A stretch of DNA of 64,000 nt. Source: Parabacteroides chinchillae (GTDB taxonomy: Bacteria > Bacteroidota > Bacteroidia > Bacteroidales > Tannerellaceae). The notes under the pieces are model-generated. The model made no database searches and had not been told where the DNA came from. It saw only the letters and a list, made by a program, of their open reading frames with translations. Both the position numbers and the translations under genes were made by a program. Location: positions 123,730 through 187,729 of the forward strand of contig NZ_FNVS01000008.1 in the NCBI RefSeq assembly GCF_900108035.1, written 5' to 3'. Each line of letters opens with the position of its first letter. The first letter of the stretch is position 1. Below are positions 24,714-31,199 of the stretch, piece by piece.

Positions 24714-25027
24714 AGTTGTATATTTTTCAAAGTAAAGCCCTATCTTTGTAGGACATTGGTTAAACACTGCTTATCCGGCGGTTAAACGCCGCGTGAGAGT
24801 TTACAGAAGTCGCCCGGCTGCAACTGGGCGACTTTGCTGTTCTATTTAGAGAATTTCATCTTTTATCTGATTTGAAACAAAAATGTCCGAACTTAGATAC
24901 CGCCCGGACATAAAAAAGGCGGTAAGTTTTGAATTTACCGCCTACAAACTGTTTGTTACCAACAATTGTTTCTATCCACGCACAGAAGTGCGACATTTAT
25001 ATCTGCAAATATACTAATAATAATTTT
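24714..25027. other. 314-base gap with four hairpins between HTH gene and recombinase
   Basis: No gene is seen. From left to right: CGGCG-GTTAAA-CGCCG (24776-24791), a strong AGTCGCCC/GGGCGACT stem (24808-24833), TGTCCG/CGGACA (about 24884-24910) and the AGGCGGTAA/TTACCGCCT stem that acts as a leftward terminator. A promoter-like TACTTTG stands on the minus strand about 20 bases before the recombinase start, and TATCTTTG (24731-24738) points rightward. The dense hairpins could also form a small RNA. Confidence 0.5.
24911..24943 (-). terminator. Terminator of the early operon before the recombinase
   Basis: On the minus strand a perfect 9-bp stem AGGCGGTAA / TTACCGCCT with a 9-base loop is followed by TTTTTTA. 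It lies about 85 bases after the HTH gene and would stop leftward early transcription from entering the recombinase gene. Confidence 0.8.
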
Positions 25028-25594
25028 TCAAAGAGATAAATCTATGTTTGATAATGTATAATCTTCGACAATGTCAAGTCTGCATCCTAATGCAGAGCAT
25101 ATTTTCTCCAAGGTATCAACTCTTACGTTGTATTTCCCAGCCTCTATCTTTGACAAGTTTGATCTATCTATACCAGCGCGTGATGCCAGTTGATCTTGTG
25201 TATATCCTCTTTTATCTCGGATATCACTAATTCTTGTACCTATAGTTTCTCTGATACTTTTCTCGGCTTTGTAAAGATTGATAGTTTTAACTTGTACAAT
25301 TTCAGGTTCTTGTTTAATATAGGAAAACAACCCATCTTCATCTTGTTTTTTAAGATCAAGATAGTTTCCACTACCTTTTTCGATCATAAAAATTATATCT
25401 TCATCTGATAATTGATCTTCGGCCACATACTCGTGTTTATATCCTTCTTCATCTTTTAACTCATAAGCTGTTTTTTCCTCAAATAAATAGGGATGTCCTG
25501 TCTTTTCAATGAGGGCTTTTTTTCTCCTGATAGTGTCTATAAGAGCTTCCCTATCTAAATAACAGTCGTTGATAATGTATATGTGTTCTGTCAT
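25028..25594 (-). CDS. Protein with C-terminal XRE helix-turn-helix
   Basis: 188 residues. The N-terminal 110 residues are acidic with no family I know (MTEHIYIINDCYLDREALID). Residues about 118-180 form a Cro/C1-type HTH: IGTRISDIRDKRGYTQDQLASRAGIDRSNLSKIEAGKYNVRVDTLEKICSALG shortened here to its core SNLSKIEAGKYN. It is probably a regulator in the early region or an antitoxin-like protein. The gene reads leftward in the early block. Confidence 0.78.
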   Translation of the reverse strand: MTEHIYIINDCYLDREALIDTIRRKKALIEKTGHPYLFEEKTAYELKDEEGYKHEYVAEDQLSDEDIIFMIEKGSGNYLDLKKQDEDGLFSYIKQEPEIVQVKTINLYKAEKSIRETIGTRISDIRDKRGYTQDQLASRAGIDRSNLSKIEAGKYNVRVDTLEKICSALGCRLDIVEDYTLSNIDLSL

Positions 25595-25636
25595 TGTTTT
25601 TTTTACCCGTCATGCCGATAGTCCAGCTTTAAAGTA

Positions 25637-26059
25637 TTATTTGCCTACGTATTTACTTGCTTCTCTAGCGACATCGGTTAGAGACAAATCGTATCTTTTA
25701 TCAATCCAAAAAGAGGATGATGTATTTTTAAGCATATCGGATTTGTACAAATCAATAACCTGGCGTATTTTTTCTTTGTTAGAATCAGGAGCTTTAGTGT
25801 ACAATTCTTCAGCCGTTTCAATAAATTTTGTTCTGATGGATGTGGCCCATGATACTTGCTTGTCAGATCCGTTCAGTTCAGGAAGATTCATATCTTCCTG
25901 TACCAATTCTTTAGCACTTAACTCTTTTTCTTTCTTGTAGCATTCAGGACACAATCTGCCTGCAAGATATTCAGCCTTTCCTTCTCTTTCAGATACTTTT
26001 CCTACGATATTAACTGTGATCTCGTGACCGCATTTGCAAGTGATAGTATATTTTGCCAT
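25637..26059 (-). CDS. Zinc-ribbon early protein of unknown function
   Basis: 140 residues. The N-terminus has a four-cysteine ribbon (CKCGHE and LCPECYKKE, residues about 8-10 and 37-40), and the rest is helical. It has its own promoter with an operator-like palindrome just upstream. Likely a DNA- or protein-binding accessory protein. Family not recognised. Confidence 0.65.
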   Translation of the reverse strand: MAKYTITCKCGHEITVNIVGKVSEREGKAEYLAGRLCPECYKKEKELSAKELVQEDMNLPELNGSDKQVSWATSIRTKFIETAEELYTKAPDSNKEKIRQVIDLYKSDMLKNTSSSFWIDKRYDLSLTDVAREASKYVGK

Positions 26060-26118
26060 TTTTAAACTGCAGAATTTATAAGTGTTGCCACCACTTCTAA
26101 TTGTTTTATATTGTATTA

Positions 26119-26150
26119 CAAATATACAATTAATTTTTCAATGTGGCAAA
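26119..26150 (-). promoter_or_regulatory. Leftward Bacteroidetes promoter of the zinc-ribbon gene
   Basis: On the minus strand TTTG and TATATTTG are separated by 20 bases, a full match to the Bacteroidetes -33/-7 consensus. It lies 60 bases before the ATG. A palindrome covers the -33 element (see operator entry). Confidence 0.78.
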
Positions 26151-26161
26151 CTTACCACATT
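26140..26161. promoter_or_regulatory. Operator-like palindrome AATGTGG-n8-CCACATT
   Basis: A perfect 7-bp inverted repeat with an 8-base spacer overlaps the -33 element of the promoter beside it. A second, weaker one (AAGTG-n7-CACTT, 26080-26096) lies just downstream. These are good candidate repressor sites, perhaps for the HTH protein encoded downstream. Confidence 0.6.
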
Positions 26162-26263
26162 ATTATTTGTATGTTTTATAACATAAGCGATAAATCCAAT
26201 ACGTCAAAGACCGTTCGATTACCTATACATCGAGAGGTTCATATCTTACAGGTTTTGAAACCA

Positions 26264-26488
26264 TTATAAACTATCAGGTTTATTTTCTCCTTTATAATCC
26301 TCCATCTCGCACCATTCAGGAATATTGACAGGATCGACCCCGTATTGATGGTTTAAGACATTATTTATACTTATTAGCCGTTTGGATTTGAGACAAATTA
26401 ACACATAGCCATGATTTGCTGAATCATCGATAAACCTCTTACTATTCGGGCATTCTGTACAGGTGTCTATTATTTTTGCTATTTTCAT
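26264..26488 (-). CDS. Small cysteine-rich phage protein
   Basis: 74 residues. The pattern TCTECPNSK near the start, an internal Cys and a terminal IPEWCEMEDY is a widespread small early-phage protein type with likely zinc binding. Function unknown. The gap to the next upstream gene is 12 bases. Confidence 0.6.
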   Translation of the reverse strand: MKIAKIIDTCTECPNSKRFIDDSANHGYVLICLKSKRLISINNVLNHQYGVDPVNIPEWCEMEDYKGENKPDSL

Positions 26489-26500
26489 TTCTTTATTAAG

Positions 26501-26740
26501 TTATACGTTAAACACTCCGAATACTTCATTATAAGCATAATCATCCTTCAAATGAAGTTCTTTCCTTATCTTTTGAAGTGCATCTATTCCTTCCTTTATT
26601 TCTTCTTTTTTTGCTCTATAGCCTGCTACTGCATTGTTGAATCCTTTTTGTTCAAGCTCTTCTATTTTGAAATCTAACATTGCATTAGCGTAGCACAATG
26701 CGTATGATATAGCATCTATATCCTTGTATTTTATATTCAT
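26501..26740 (-). CDS. Small helical early phage protein
   Basis: 79 residues, almost entirely helical, with AGYRAKKEEIKEGIDALQKI in the middle. No family recognised. It overlaps the next upstream gene by four bases (ATGA), which supports it as a real operon member. Confidence 0.5.
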   Translation of the reverse strand: MNIKYKDIDAISYALCYANAMLDFKIEELEQKGFNNAVAGYRAKKEEIKEGIDALQKIRKELHLKDDYAYNEVFGVFNV

Positions 26741-27090
26741 ACTTTTTTATGGTTGAACGTTTTTAAATCAGGTATTTCTACGCCTTTATAAATATTTAAA
26801 GCAGCCTCTCGAAAACGAATATAATTATGACCTTCAATAATCTCTAATTGATCTTTTGCTATGTCAGAAAGCAGTTCTTTTCTATTTCTTATCCAAAGAA
26901 TATCATGGTCGTTTTTTGCAAATTCATGATAAAAAGAAACAACTTGATTTGAGCCTTTGAGCGTAAAGAGGGTTAAGTATTCTACCCTTTCATAAAATAT
27001 TTGTCCGTTTGAACTCCTTTTTAAATAGGCCGCTAATATGATACCCGATTGAGGTGCATATTCTCTATGGAAAAAATAAAGTATTTTCAT
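26737..27090 (-). CDS. Early phage protein of unknown function
   Basis: 117 residues, mixed alpha/beta, starting MKILYFFHREYAPQSG. Overlaps both neighbours by four bases, so it is a tight operon member. AT-rich, unlike the late genes. Nothing in the sequence points to a function. Confidence 0.5.
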   Translation of the reverse strand: MKILYFFHREYAPQSGIILAAYLKRSSNGQIFYERVEYLTLFTLKGSNQVVSFYHEFAKNDHDILWIRNRKELLSDIAKDQLEIIEGHNYIRFREAALNIYKGVEIPDLKTFNHKKV

Positions 27091-27434
27091 ATCCTTGTTG
27101 ATTTTGAGGTTCTACAATCAGAAACACGATCTTGATCGGGCGCATAGCCCGGTATATCTTTAAATAGTATTGCATGAAAATCAAAACCTTTATTTTTAGC
27201 AACTTTTGCTAATGATATGATTTTGTATAAAAATGCTTTACATATTGATATATTACCTTGCCTTTTACAGATTTCGTTCAATGAACTACAGACATGTTCA
27301 ATGTCGCAATCATTTGAATTGTAAAAAGTAACCATATGAACTAATTTCATATTATCAGTTAATGCATAATTAACTACTGCTTCATTGCAACCTTGTATCA
27401 TTTCAGATACATTATTCATTTCTTTTATTTTCAT
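27087..27434 (-). CDS. Early phage protein of unknown function
   Basis: 115 residues, helix-rich, starting MKIKEMNNVSEMIQGCNEA. It overlaps the downstream gene by four bases. The same AT-rich early-operon character as its neighbours. No family recognised. Confidence 0.5.
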   Translation of the reverse strand: MKIKEMNNVSEMIQGCNEAVVNYALTDNMKLVHMVTFYNSNDCDIEHVCSSLNEICKRQGNISICKAFLYKIISLAKVAKNKGFDFHAILFKDIPGYAPDQDRVSDCRTSKSTRI

Positions 27435-27451
27435 TGTATTGATTTTTTAGG

Positions 27452-27700
27452 TTACCATTCTATCGTTAAATTGATATTTTTAAGGCTACAGCTATCGACT
27501 CGGTAGCCCATTGTTGTTAATTGCTCCATGACCGGAGTAATGAGGTTGACATCCGAAATTTCAGATGTGTAGTTCAGTTTAAAACGTCCCTCTTTTGCAG
27601 TACGTTCAATCATTTTAAATACATCATCCAAAATACTTTGGATGGCTTCGGAATTGTCATTCGCAATCTTTCTTGCGTCTTCTGCTCTTAATTTGCTCAT
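27452..27700 (-). CDS. Small early phage protein
   Basis: 82 residues from the Met in MSKLRAEDARKIA; an upstream in-frame extension covers a zinc-finger gene in another frame and is unlikely. Helix-rich, with a beta end (SLKNINLTIEW). Function unknown. Spaced 29 bases from its upstream neighbour. Confidence 0.5.
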   Translation of the reverse strand: MSKLRAEDARKIANDNSEAIQSILDDVFKMIERTAKEGRFKLNYTSEISDVNLITPVMEQLTTMGYRVDSCSLKNINLTIEW

Positions 27701-27729
27701 CGCTGTATATTTAATAGTTAGTAATATTG

Positions 27730-27954
27730 TCAATCCGCATCTGGTACCCAGTTTATCGTGATTTCTGCCTTGACCTTGCCGGTACCCTTGCAATAATCAC
27801 AGGCTTTTTCTTCATACTGGTTATACCCAACTTGTTCCGAAAAACTTTTCTGCCCATTACAGACCGGACACCGATAGCCTGTGAATGATATTTTTTCCCA
27901 CACTTCCTGATATTCAGGAGGCATAACAAGGATTGAGTTTTGTTTTATGCTCAT
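27730..27954 (-). CDS. DnaJ-type zinc-ribbon small protein
   Basis: 74 residues from the Met in MSIKQNSILV; a longer frame upstream runs through a tRNA-like stem-loop and is unlikely to be translated. CPVCNGQKSF and CDYCKGTGKV form a CxxCxG-type zinc-binding pair as in the DnaJ central domain. Small phage early proteins of this type are common, without known function. Confidence 0.6.
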   Translation of the reverse strand: MSIKQNSILVMPPEYQEVWEKISFTGYRCPVCNGQKSFSEQVGYNQYEEKACDYCKGTGKVKAEITINWVPDAD

Positions 27955-27974
27955 AATAAATAGTTTATAAAATT

Positions 27975-28024
27975 TGTTCCCGGTCGGGGAATCGAACCCC
28001 GACACAAATAACCGTTCAGGATTA
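27975..28024 (-). other. tRNA T-arm/acceptor-like stem-loop (copy 1)
   Basis: On the minus strand, directly on the TAA stop of the upstream gene, the RNA would read TAATCCTGAACGGTTA, a short spacer, then a T-arm with loop TTCGATT on a seven-base stem (GTCGGGG / CCCCGAC) and CGGGAACA. The box GGTTCGATTCC is exactly the tRNA B-box consensus. TCCTG can pair with CGGGA (one G-U pair), completing an acceptor-like stem. There is no full cloverleaf (no clear D or anticodon arm). A near twin is at 29884-29930. Confidence 0.6.
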
Positions 28025-28570
28025 GTAGTTAAATAATTCAGGTTCCTTACTTTCTTTCGTGTATTCCAACAGACAGAGGTCTATTAGCTGAGTTTCCCAG
28101 TTGATACCGGGGCGGTTCTTGTACATGGTGCGGAAAAGTTGGCGGCAATCTTCTGGCGATAAACCAGTGTCCAGTTTTGCTATAAACCGGTTGATCTCCC
28201 TCAGATAGATACGGCGCACCTCTATTATCTTGGCATTGCCTTTCCACACGCCCTGCAGATATATCTGCTTGATGGCCCCTACGCAATACTTAACCGGATT
28301 ATGGAGCCGCATCGTAGTGAAGCTGTTGCAGTTCAGCTTTCCGTTCCAATTCGTTGTAAATTCTATTCTTTCAATCATAACTCTGTAATATTTTCCATTT
28401 TGTTGTTTGCAGGCAAAGCAATAGACAAAGTATTTTTCTGTTTTCCGTGCCACCCTGGATACCGAATACTGACAACCACAGGGACATACATATATCCAAT
28501 ATCCCGGGATGAGATTTACGGATTTACATCGTTTTACAGCCGGTTGAATGATGGCTCCAGACGTGTCCAT
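28022..28570 (-). CDS. Early phage protein, possible N-terminal zinc ribbon
   Basis: Up to 182 residues; the first part has CPCGCQ and CFACKQ, a likely four-cysteine ribbon. An alternative start at 28378 (MIERIEFTTNW) would leave 118 residues without the ribbon and would avoid overlap with the upstream gene. The rest is helical (AGAIKQIYLQG, EDCRQLFRTMYKNRP). Its TAA is the first part of the tRNA-like element. No family recognised. Confidence 0.55.
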   Translation of the reverse strand: MDTSGAIIQPAVKRCKSVNLIPGYWIYVCPCGCQYSVSRVARKTEKYFVYCFACKQQNGKYYRVMIERIEFTTNWNGKLNCNSFTTMRLHNPVKYCVGAIKQIYLQGVWKGNAKIIEVRRIYLREINRFIAKLDTGLSPEDCRQLFRTMYKNRPGINWETQLIDLCLLEYTKESKEPELFNY

Positions 28571-29178
28571 ACGCCCATTGTGTTTTTCTCGGAAAAATAA
28601 AAGTTTACCGAAGTGCCTTCTACCAAATGGCTTTCCTTAAACAGGGACATGATAGCGGAATATTCCGGGTCATTGAAACGTCCTTCCAGGTCATATAATT
28701 TACTGATAGACTTGTAGTCCAGATCGCCATACTTATTACGCTCCAGTAATGTCATTGCCAACTGGTACATCGGGTTGTCCTGCCCGTCTTCTTTTCCCTG
28801 AATCCATGCTTGCAGGAATTCGATCAGGCGGGTTGCTGCAGCATCGGCACGCTCATCAAACTTCTTTACTTTACAGGCTTTTACTTCTATTTTAAAGTCA
28901 CCTTCCTGTACCGTATAGTTCATTTGTTCCGCGTTGCGAAGCTGTCCGTATTCAGCCAAGACCTGACGGAAAGCGCCCATTTCGGACACGCAGAAAGTAT
29001 GCAAGCCCTTTACTTCTTCACATACGGAACGTACTTTTGTAGACACCCTCTGTACCAATTCGGCACGGATACCTTCGTAAGCCTCCCGCTTTTTCAGTGC
29101 AGCCTGGCGTTCTTCTTCCCGTTTTTGTTTGAGCAGGACTGCAATTTCTTCACTTGATAGTTTACTTAAATCTGTCAT
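28534..29178 (-). CDS. DUF3164 family protein (Mu-like early gene)
   Basis: 214 residues, characteristic of transposable phages: the charged helix at the start, then SVCEEVKGLHTFCVSEM, and a body with RLIEFLQAWIQG and the C-terminal SISKLYDLEGRFND. DUF3164 genes lie between the transposition genes and GemA in many Mu relatives. The biochemical role is unknown. Confidence 0.8.
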   Translation of the reverse strand: MTDLSKLSSEEIAVLLKQKREEERQAALKKREAYEGIRAELVQRVSTKVRSVCEEVKGLHTFCVSEMGAFRQVLAEYGQLRNAEQMNYTVQEGDFKIEVKACKVKKFDERADAAATRLIEFLQAWIQGKEDGQDNPMYQLAMTLLERNKYGDLDYKSISKLYDLEGRFNDPEYSAIMSLFKESHLVEGTSVNFYFSEKNTMGVWTRLEPSFNRL

Positions 29179-29199
29179 GATTGTAATTGTTTTATGTTA

Positions 29200-29394
29200 T
29201 TAATACTCCATTGATTTCTCACCCGACAACCGGACATAGGCAACATCTATCTGGTTAAGCTTATCCAGTAGCCTTTGGTCTGTTGGATTCTCGAAAAGCA
29301 AATCCAGAATCCGGTCGCTTTCTTCTTCCAGGCGCTTCATTTCCTCCCGATCGGCAGGAGTGGTAACTTTCCTGTCTTGTTTGATTTTTACCAT
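29200..29394 (-). CDS. Small helical protein between DUF3164 and GemA-like genes
   Basis: 64 residues, a single predicted helical pair (EEMKRLEEESDRILDLLFEN). It is spaced 7 bases from its upstream neighbour. No family recognised; a real gene because of the tight spacing and codon pattern. Confidence 0.5.
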   Translation of the reverse strand: MVKIKQDRKVTTPADREEMKRLEEESDRILDLLFENPTDQRLLDKLNQIDVAYVRLSGEKSMEY

Positions 29395-29401
29395 GACGGC
29401 A

Positions 29402-29857
29402 TTAGTTTAATGCGGCAAGCCGCTGTTCTTTTAATTGTGCCTCCTGGCTGGTGATCCGGCGGCGTTCAACCTCGTCACGGATAGCATACAGCTTCATCCG
29501 TAGAGCACGCAAACCTTCTTCGTCCAATTCATACAGCATACGGCCACATACATGTGGATTCATCATGAACCGGTTTACGTTTTCCCAATCCTTTGTATCA
29601 ATACCGATTTCTGATATAATACGTAAGCATTTGTGACGTAATTCACGGACAGTCTTGTCTGTATCTTCTTCTTTACCATACATGATCCGGCGTACACGGG
29701 CTATTAACTCGTCCAGTGCGCTTTCAGATAAATCAAGGGTTGATTCGACCCCATAGCTCTCGAGCATGTACGGCTTTGCCTGTAGCATCATACTTTTGGC
29801 CAACAACACATGGAATACTTTCCGCTTTTGCTTTAGGTTTTCTTCGTTTGCCTTCAT
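29402..29857 (-). CDS. GemA/gp16-like regulator (tentative)
   Basis: 151 residues from the Met in MKANEENLKQK; the longer in-frame upstream extension would include the tRNA-like element. Two helical halves: KVFHVLLAKSMMLQAKPYML with LDLSESALDELIARVR, and CLRIISEIGIDTKDWENVNR with MNPHVCGRMLYELDEEGL. This echoes the DUF1018 repeat of Mu gp16/GemA, which modulates host supercoiling genes. The match is by pattern only. Confidence 0.5.
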   Translation of the reverse strand: MKANEENLKQKRKVFHVLLAKSMMLQAKPYMLESYGVESTLDLSESALDELIARVRRIMYGKEEDTDKTVRELRHKCLRIISEIGIDTKDWENVNRFMMNPHVCGRMLYELDEEGLRALRMKLYAIRDEVERRRITSQEAQLKEQRLAALN

Positions 29858-29883
29858 TTGATTGTATTTTAAGTGATTATTAT

Positions 29884-29930
29884 TGTTCCCGGAGGCGGAA
29901 TCGAACCGCCCCGTTAACCGTTCGGGATTA
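29884..29930 (-). other. tRNA T-arm/acceptor-like stem-loop (copy 2)
   Basis: Same arrangement as copy 1: the TAA stop of the zinc-ribbon gene begins TAATCCCGAACGGTTA, then GGCGG-TTCGATT-CCGCC and CGGGAACA. TCCCG pairs perfectly with CGGGA. The loop TTCGATT and the flanking GG...CC match the tRNA B-box. Between the two copies the stem bases differ but stay paired, which argues for RNA structure. Confidence 0.62.
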
Positions 29931-30194
29931 GTCTTTTTTTTTCCAGACCAGCTCACATTCCAAAGTCCCGTCTTCATTCACATTATTATAAATGGAATCT
30001 TCGCAGAACTCGCATTGCCGTTTGTCGGGATCAGCACGGAGGCTACAATAACCTTTCCCACACACTCCACACACTGAAAATTCTATTTCTACCTGTCCCC
30101 GAAGTGACTTATCCTTCATCCGGCATACATCCGCATGTACTTTATTTTTCCTGCATTGGGCACAAATGGCCTCCTTGTCTAATTTAAGTTCCAT
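29928..30194 (-). CDS. Cysteine-rich zinc-binding early protein
   Basis: 88 residues with CAQCRKNK, VCGVCGKGYC and CEFCED, seven or more cysteines in CxxC pairs, so probably two zinc ribbons. It lies directly after the MuB-like gene. Unknown role; nucleic-acid or protein binding is likely. The stop codon is shared with the tRNA-like element. Confidence 0.6.
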   Translation of the reverse strand: MELKLDKEAICAQCRKNKVHADVCRMKDKSLRGQVEIEFSVCGVCGKGYCSLRADPDKRQCEFCEDSIYNNVNEDGTLECELVWKKKD

Positions 30195-30220
30195 ATAAAT
30201 GATGTTTTAACAGTGAATAA

Positions 30221-31198
30221 TCAGTCTTTTATTGGCAATTGGTATTTCATACGGAAAAAGCGTTCTGTGAACGGAACCCCCATTTCGTCGGCTTCACGCA
30301 TGGCAGGTACAAGGAAGTCGTGCAATTCCCCGTAGTTTTCACACAAGCTACGGATCGTATTTTTGAATGCAACAGGGAAAGGCTTATCCGCCAGGAATAC
30401 ATTAAAGTCACGATCCATCGGCGTGATATACCGGATTCCGGCTTTAAAGCGGCGATAGAATTGGGGCATGCCCTGTTTGTTTTTATTCTTCAACCGTTCC
30501 ATTGTATTTATGAGCTGGTCGGTTCCGATTAGGACAATAGCACAACTCCAATTGATTGTATCGTACATGGCTTTCAATGCCTGGAATGTGCTAAGTGTCA
30601 GGTTTTCGGCTTCGTCAAAGATGATAACCGGCTTGCTCCCGTCAAAACGCCCTTGTGTGTATAACCATACGTTTAAGATGGTAAGGCGCCTGCCGATGCT
30701 TTTACCTTCCGCCGTACGTCCCATTGCTTCTGCCATCTTATCTATCAGGTCATTTACCGTGTCATAGCGGTGGCACGTAATAACAAATACACGGTTCGGA
30801 AATTCTTTTTTAAACCTGTCAACTGTATATGTTTTCCCTGATCCGCTTTCACAAATCAAGACACGGGTAGCACTCGTTGCCAATGATTCGCGTAGTTCAA
30901 GGTCAATTGCATTATACTGTGGGGTGTCAACATGTGGCCAGTATTCTTTTTGCAGCTTCATGCCGATACATTCGGCCAATTGCCGGAACCAACGTTCGGC
31001 TATTTCCTTGTTTTCTCCTGTTTTTGAATCCTTATACGTAAAATCAAAACGTAAAATATGTGATACATACATGACATTCACTTTCGTAAAAGTGGCCATC
31101 TGGTTGACCCCGGTTGTCTTATCACTTACCCAACCGTTAGCGGTTGCATAATCAATGCAGGCTTGTGCAATTTCCCGTTTTTGTTCTAATGTTATCAT
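30221..31198 (-). CDS. MuB-like transposition ATPase (AAA family)
   Basis: 325 residues. N-terminal HTH-like part (ATFTKVNVMYVSHILRF), then an AAA domain with Walker A ESGSGKT (Lys122), Walker B KPVIIFDEAENL and sensor 1 VLIGTDQ; an arginine pair QFYRRF follows. MuB-like proteins bind DNA, choose target sites and activate the transposase. It lies one base after the transposase gene, the same order as Mu A-B. Confidence 0.9.
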   Translation of the reverse strand: MITLEQKREIAQACIDYATANGWVSDKTTGVNQMATFTKVNVMYVSHILRFDFTYKDSKTGENKEIAERWFRQLAECIGMKLQKEYWPHVDTPQYNAIDLELRESLATSATRVLICESGSGKTYTVDRFKKEFPNRVFVITCHRYDTVNDLIDKMAEAMGRTAEGKSIGRRLTILNVWLYTQGRFDGSKPVIIFDEAENLTLSTFQALKAMYDTINWSCAIVLIGTDQLINTMERLKNKNKQGMPQFYRRFKAGIRYITPMDRDFNVFLADKPFPVAFKNTIRSLCENYGELHDFLVPAMREADEMGVPFTERFFRMKYQLPIKD

Positions 31199-31199
31199 A

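Noticed and set aside
27960..28024. Complete tRNA gene
   Set aside because: Only the T-arm and an acceptor-like stem can be folded; no D arm or anticodon arm of proper length is present in either copy.
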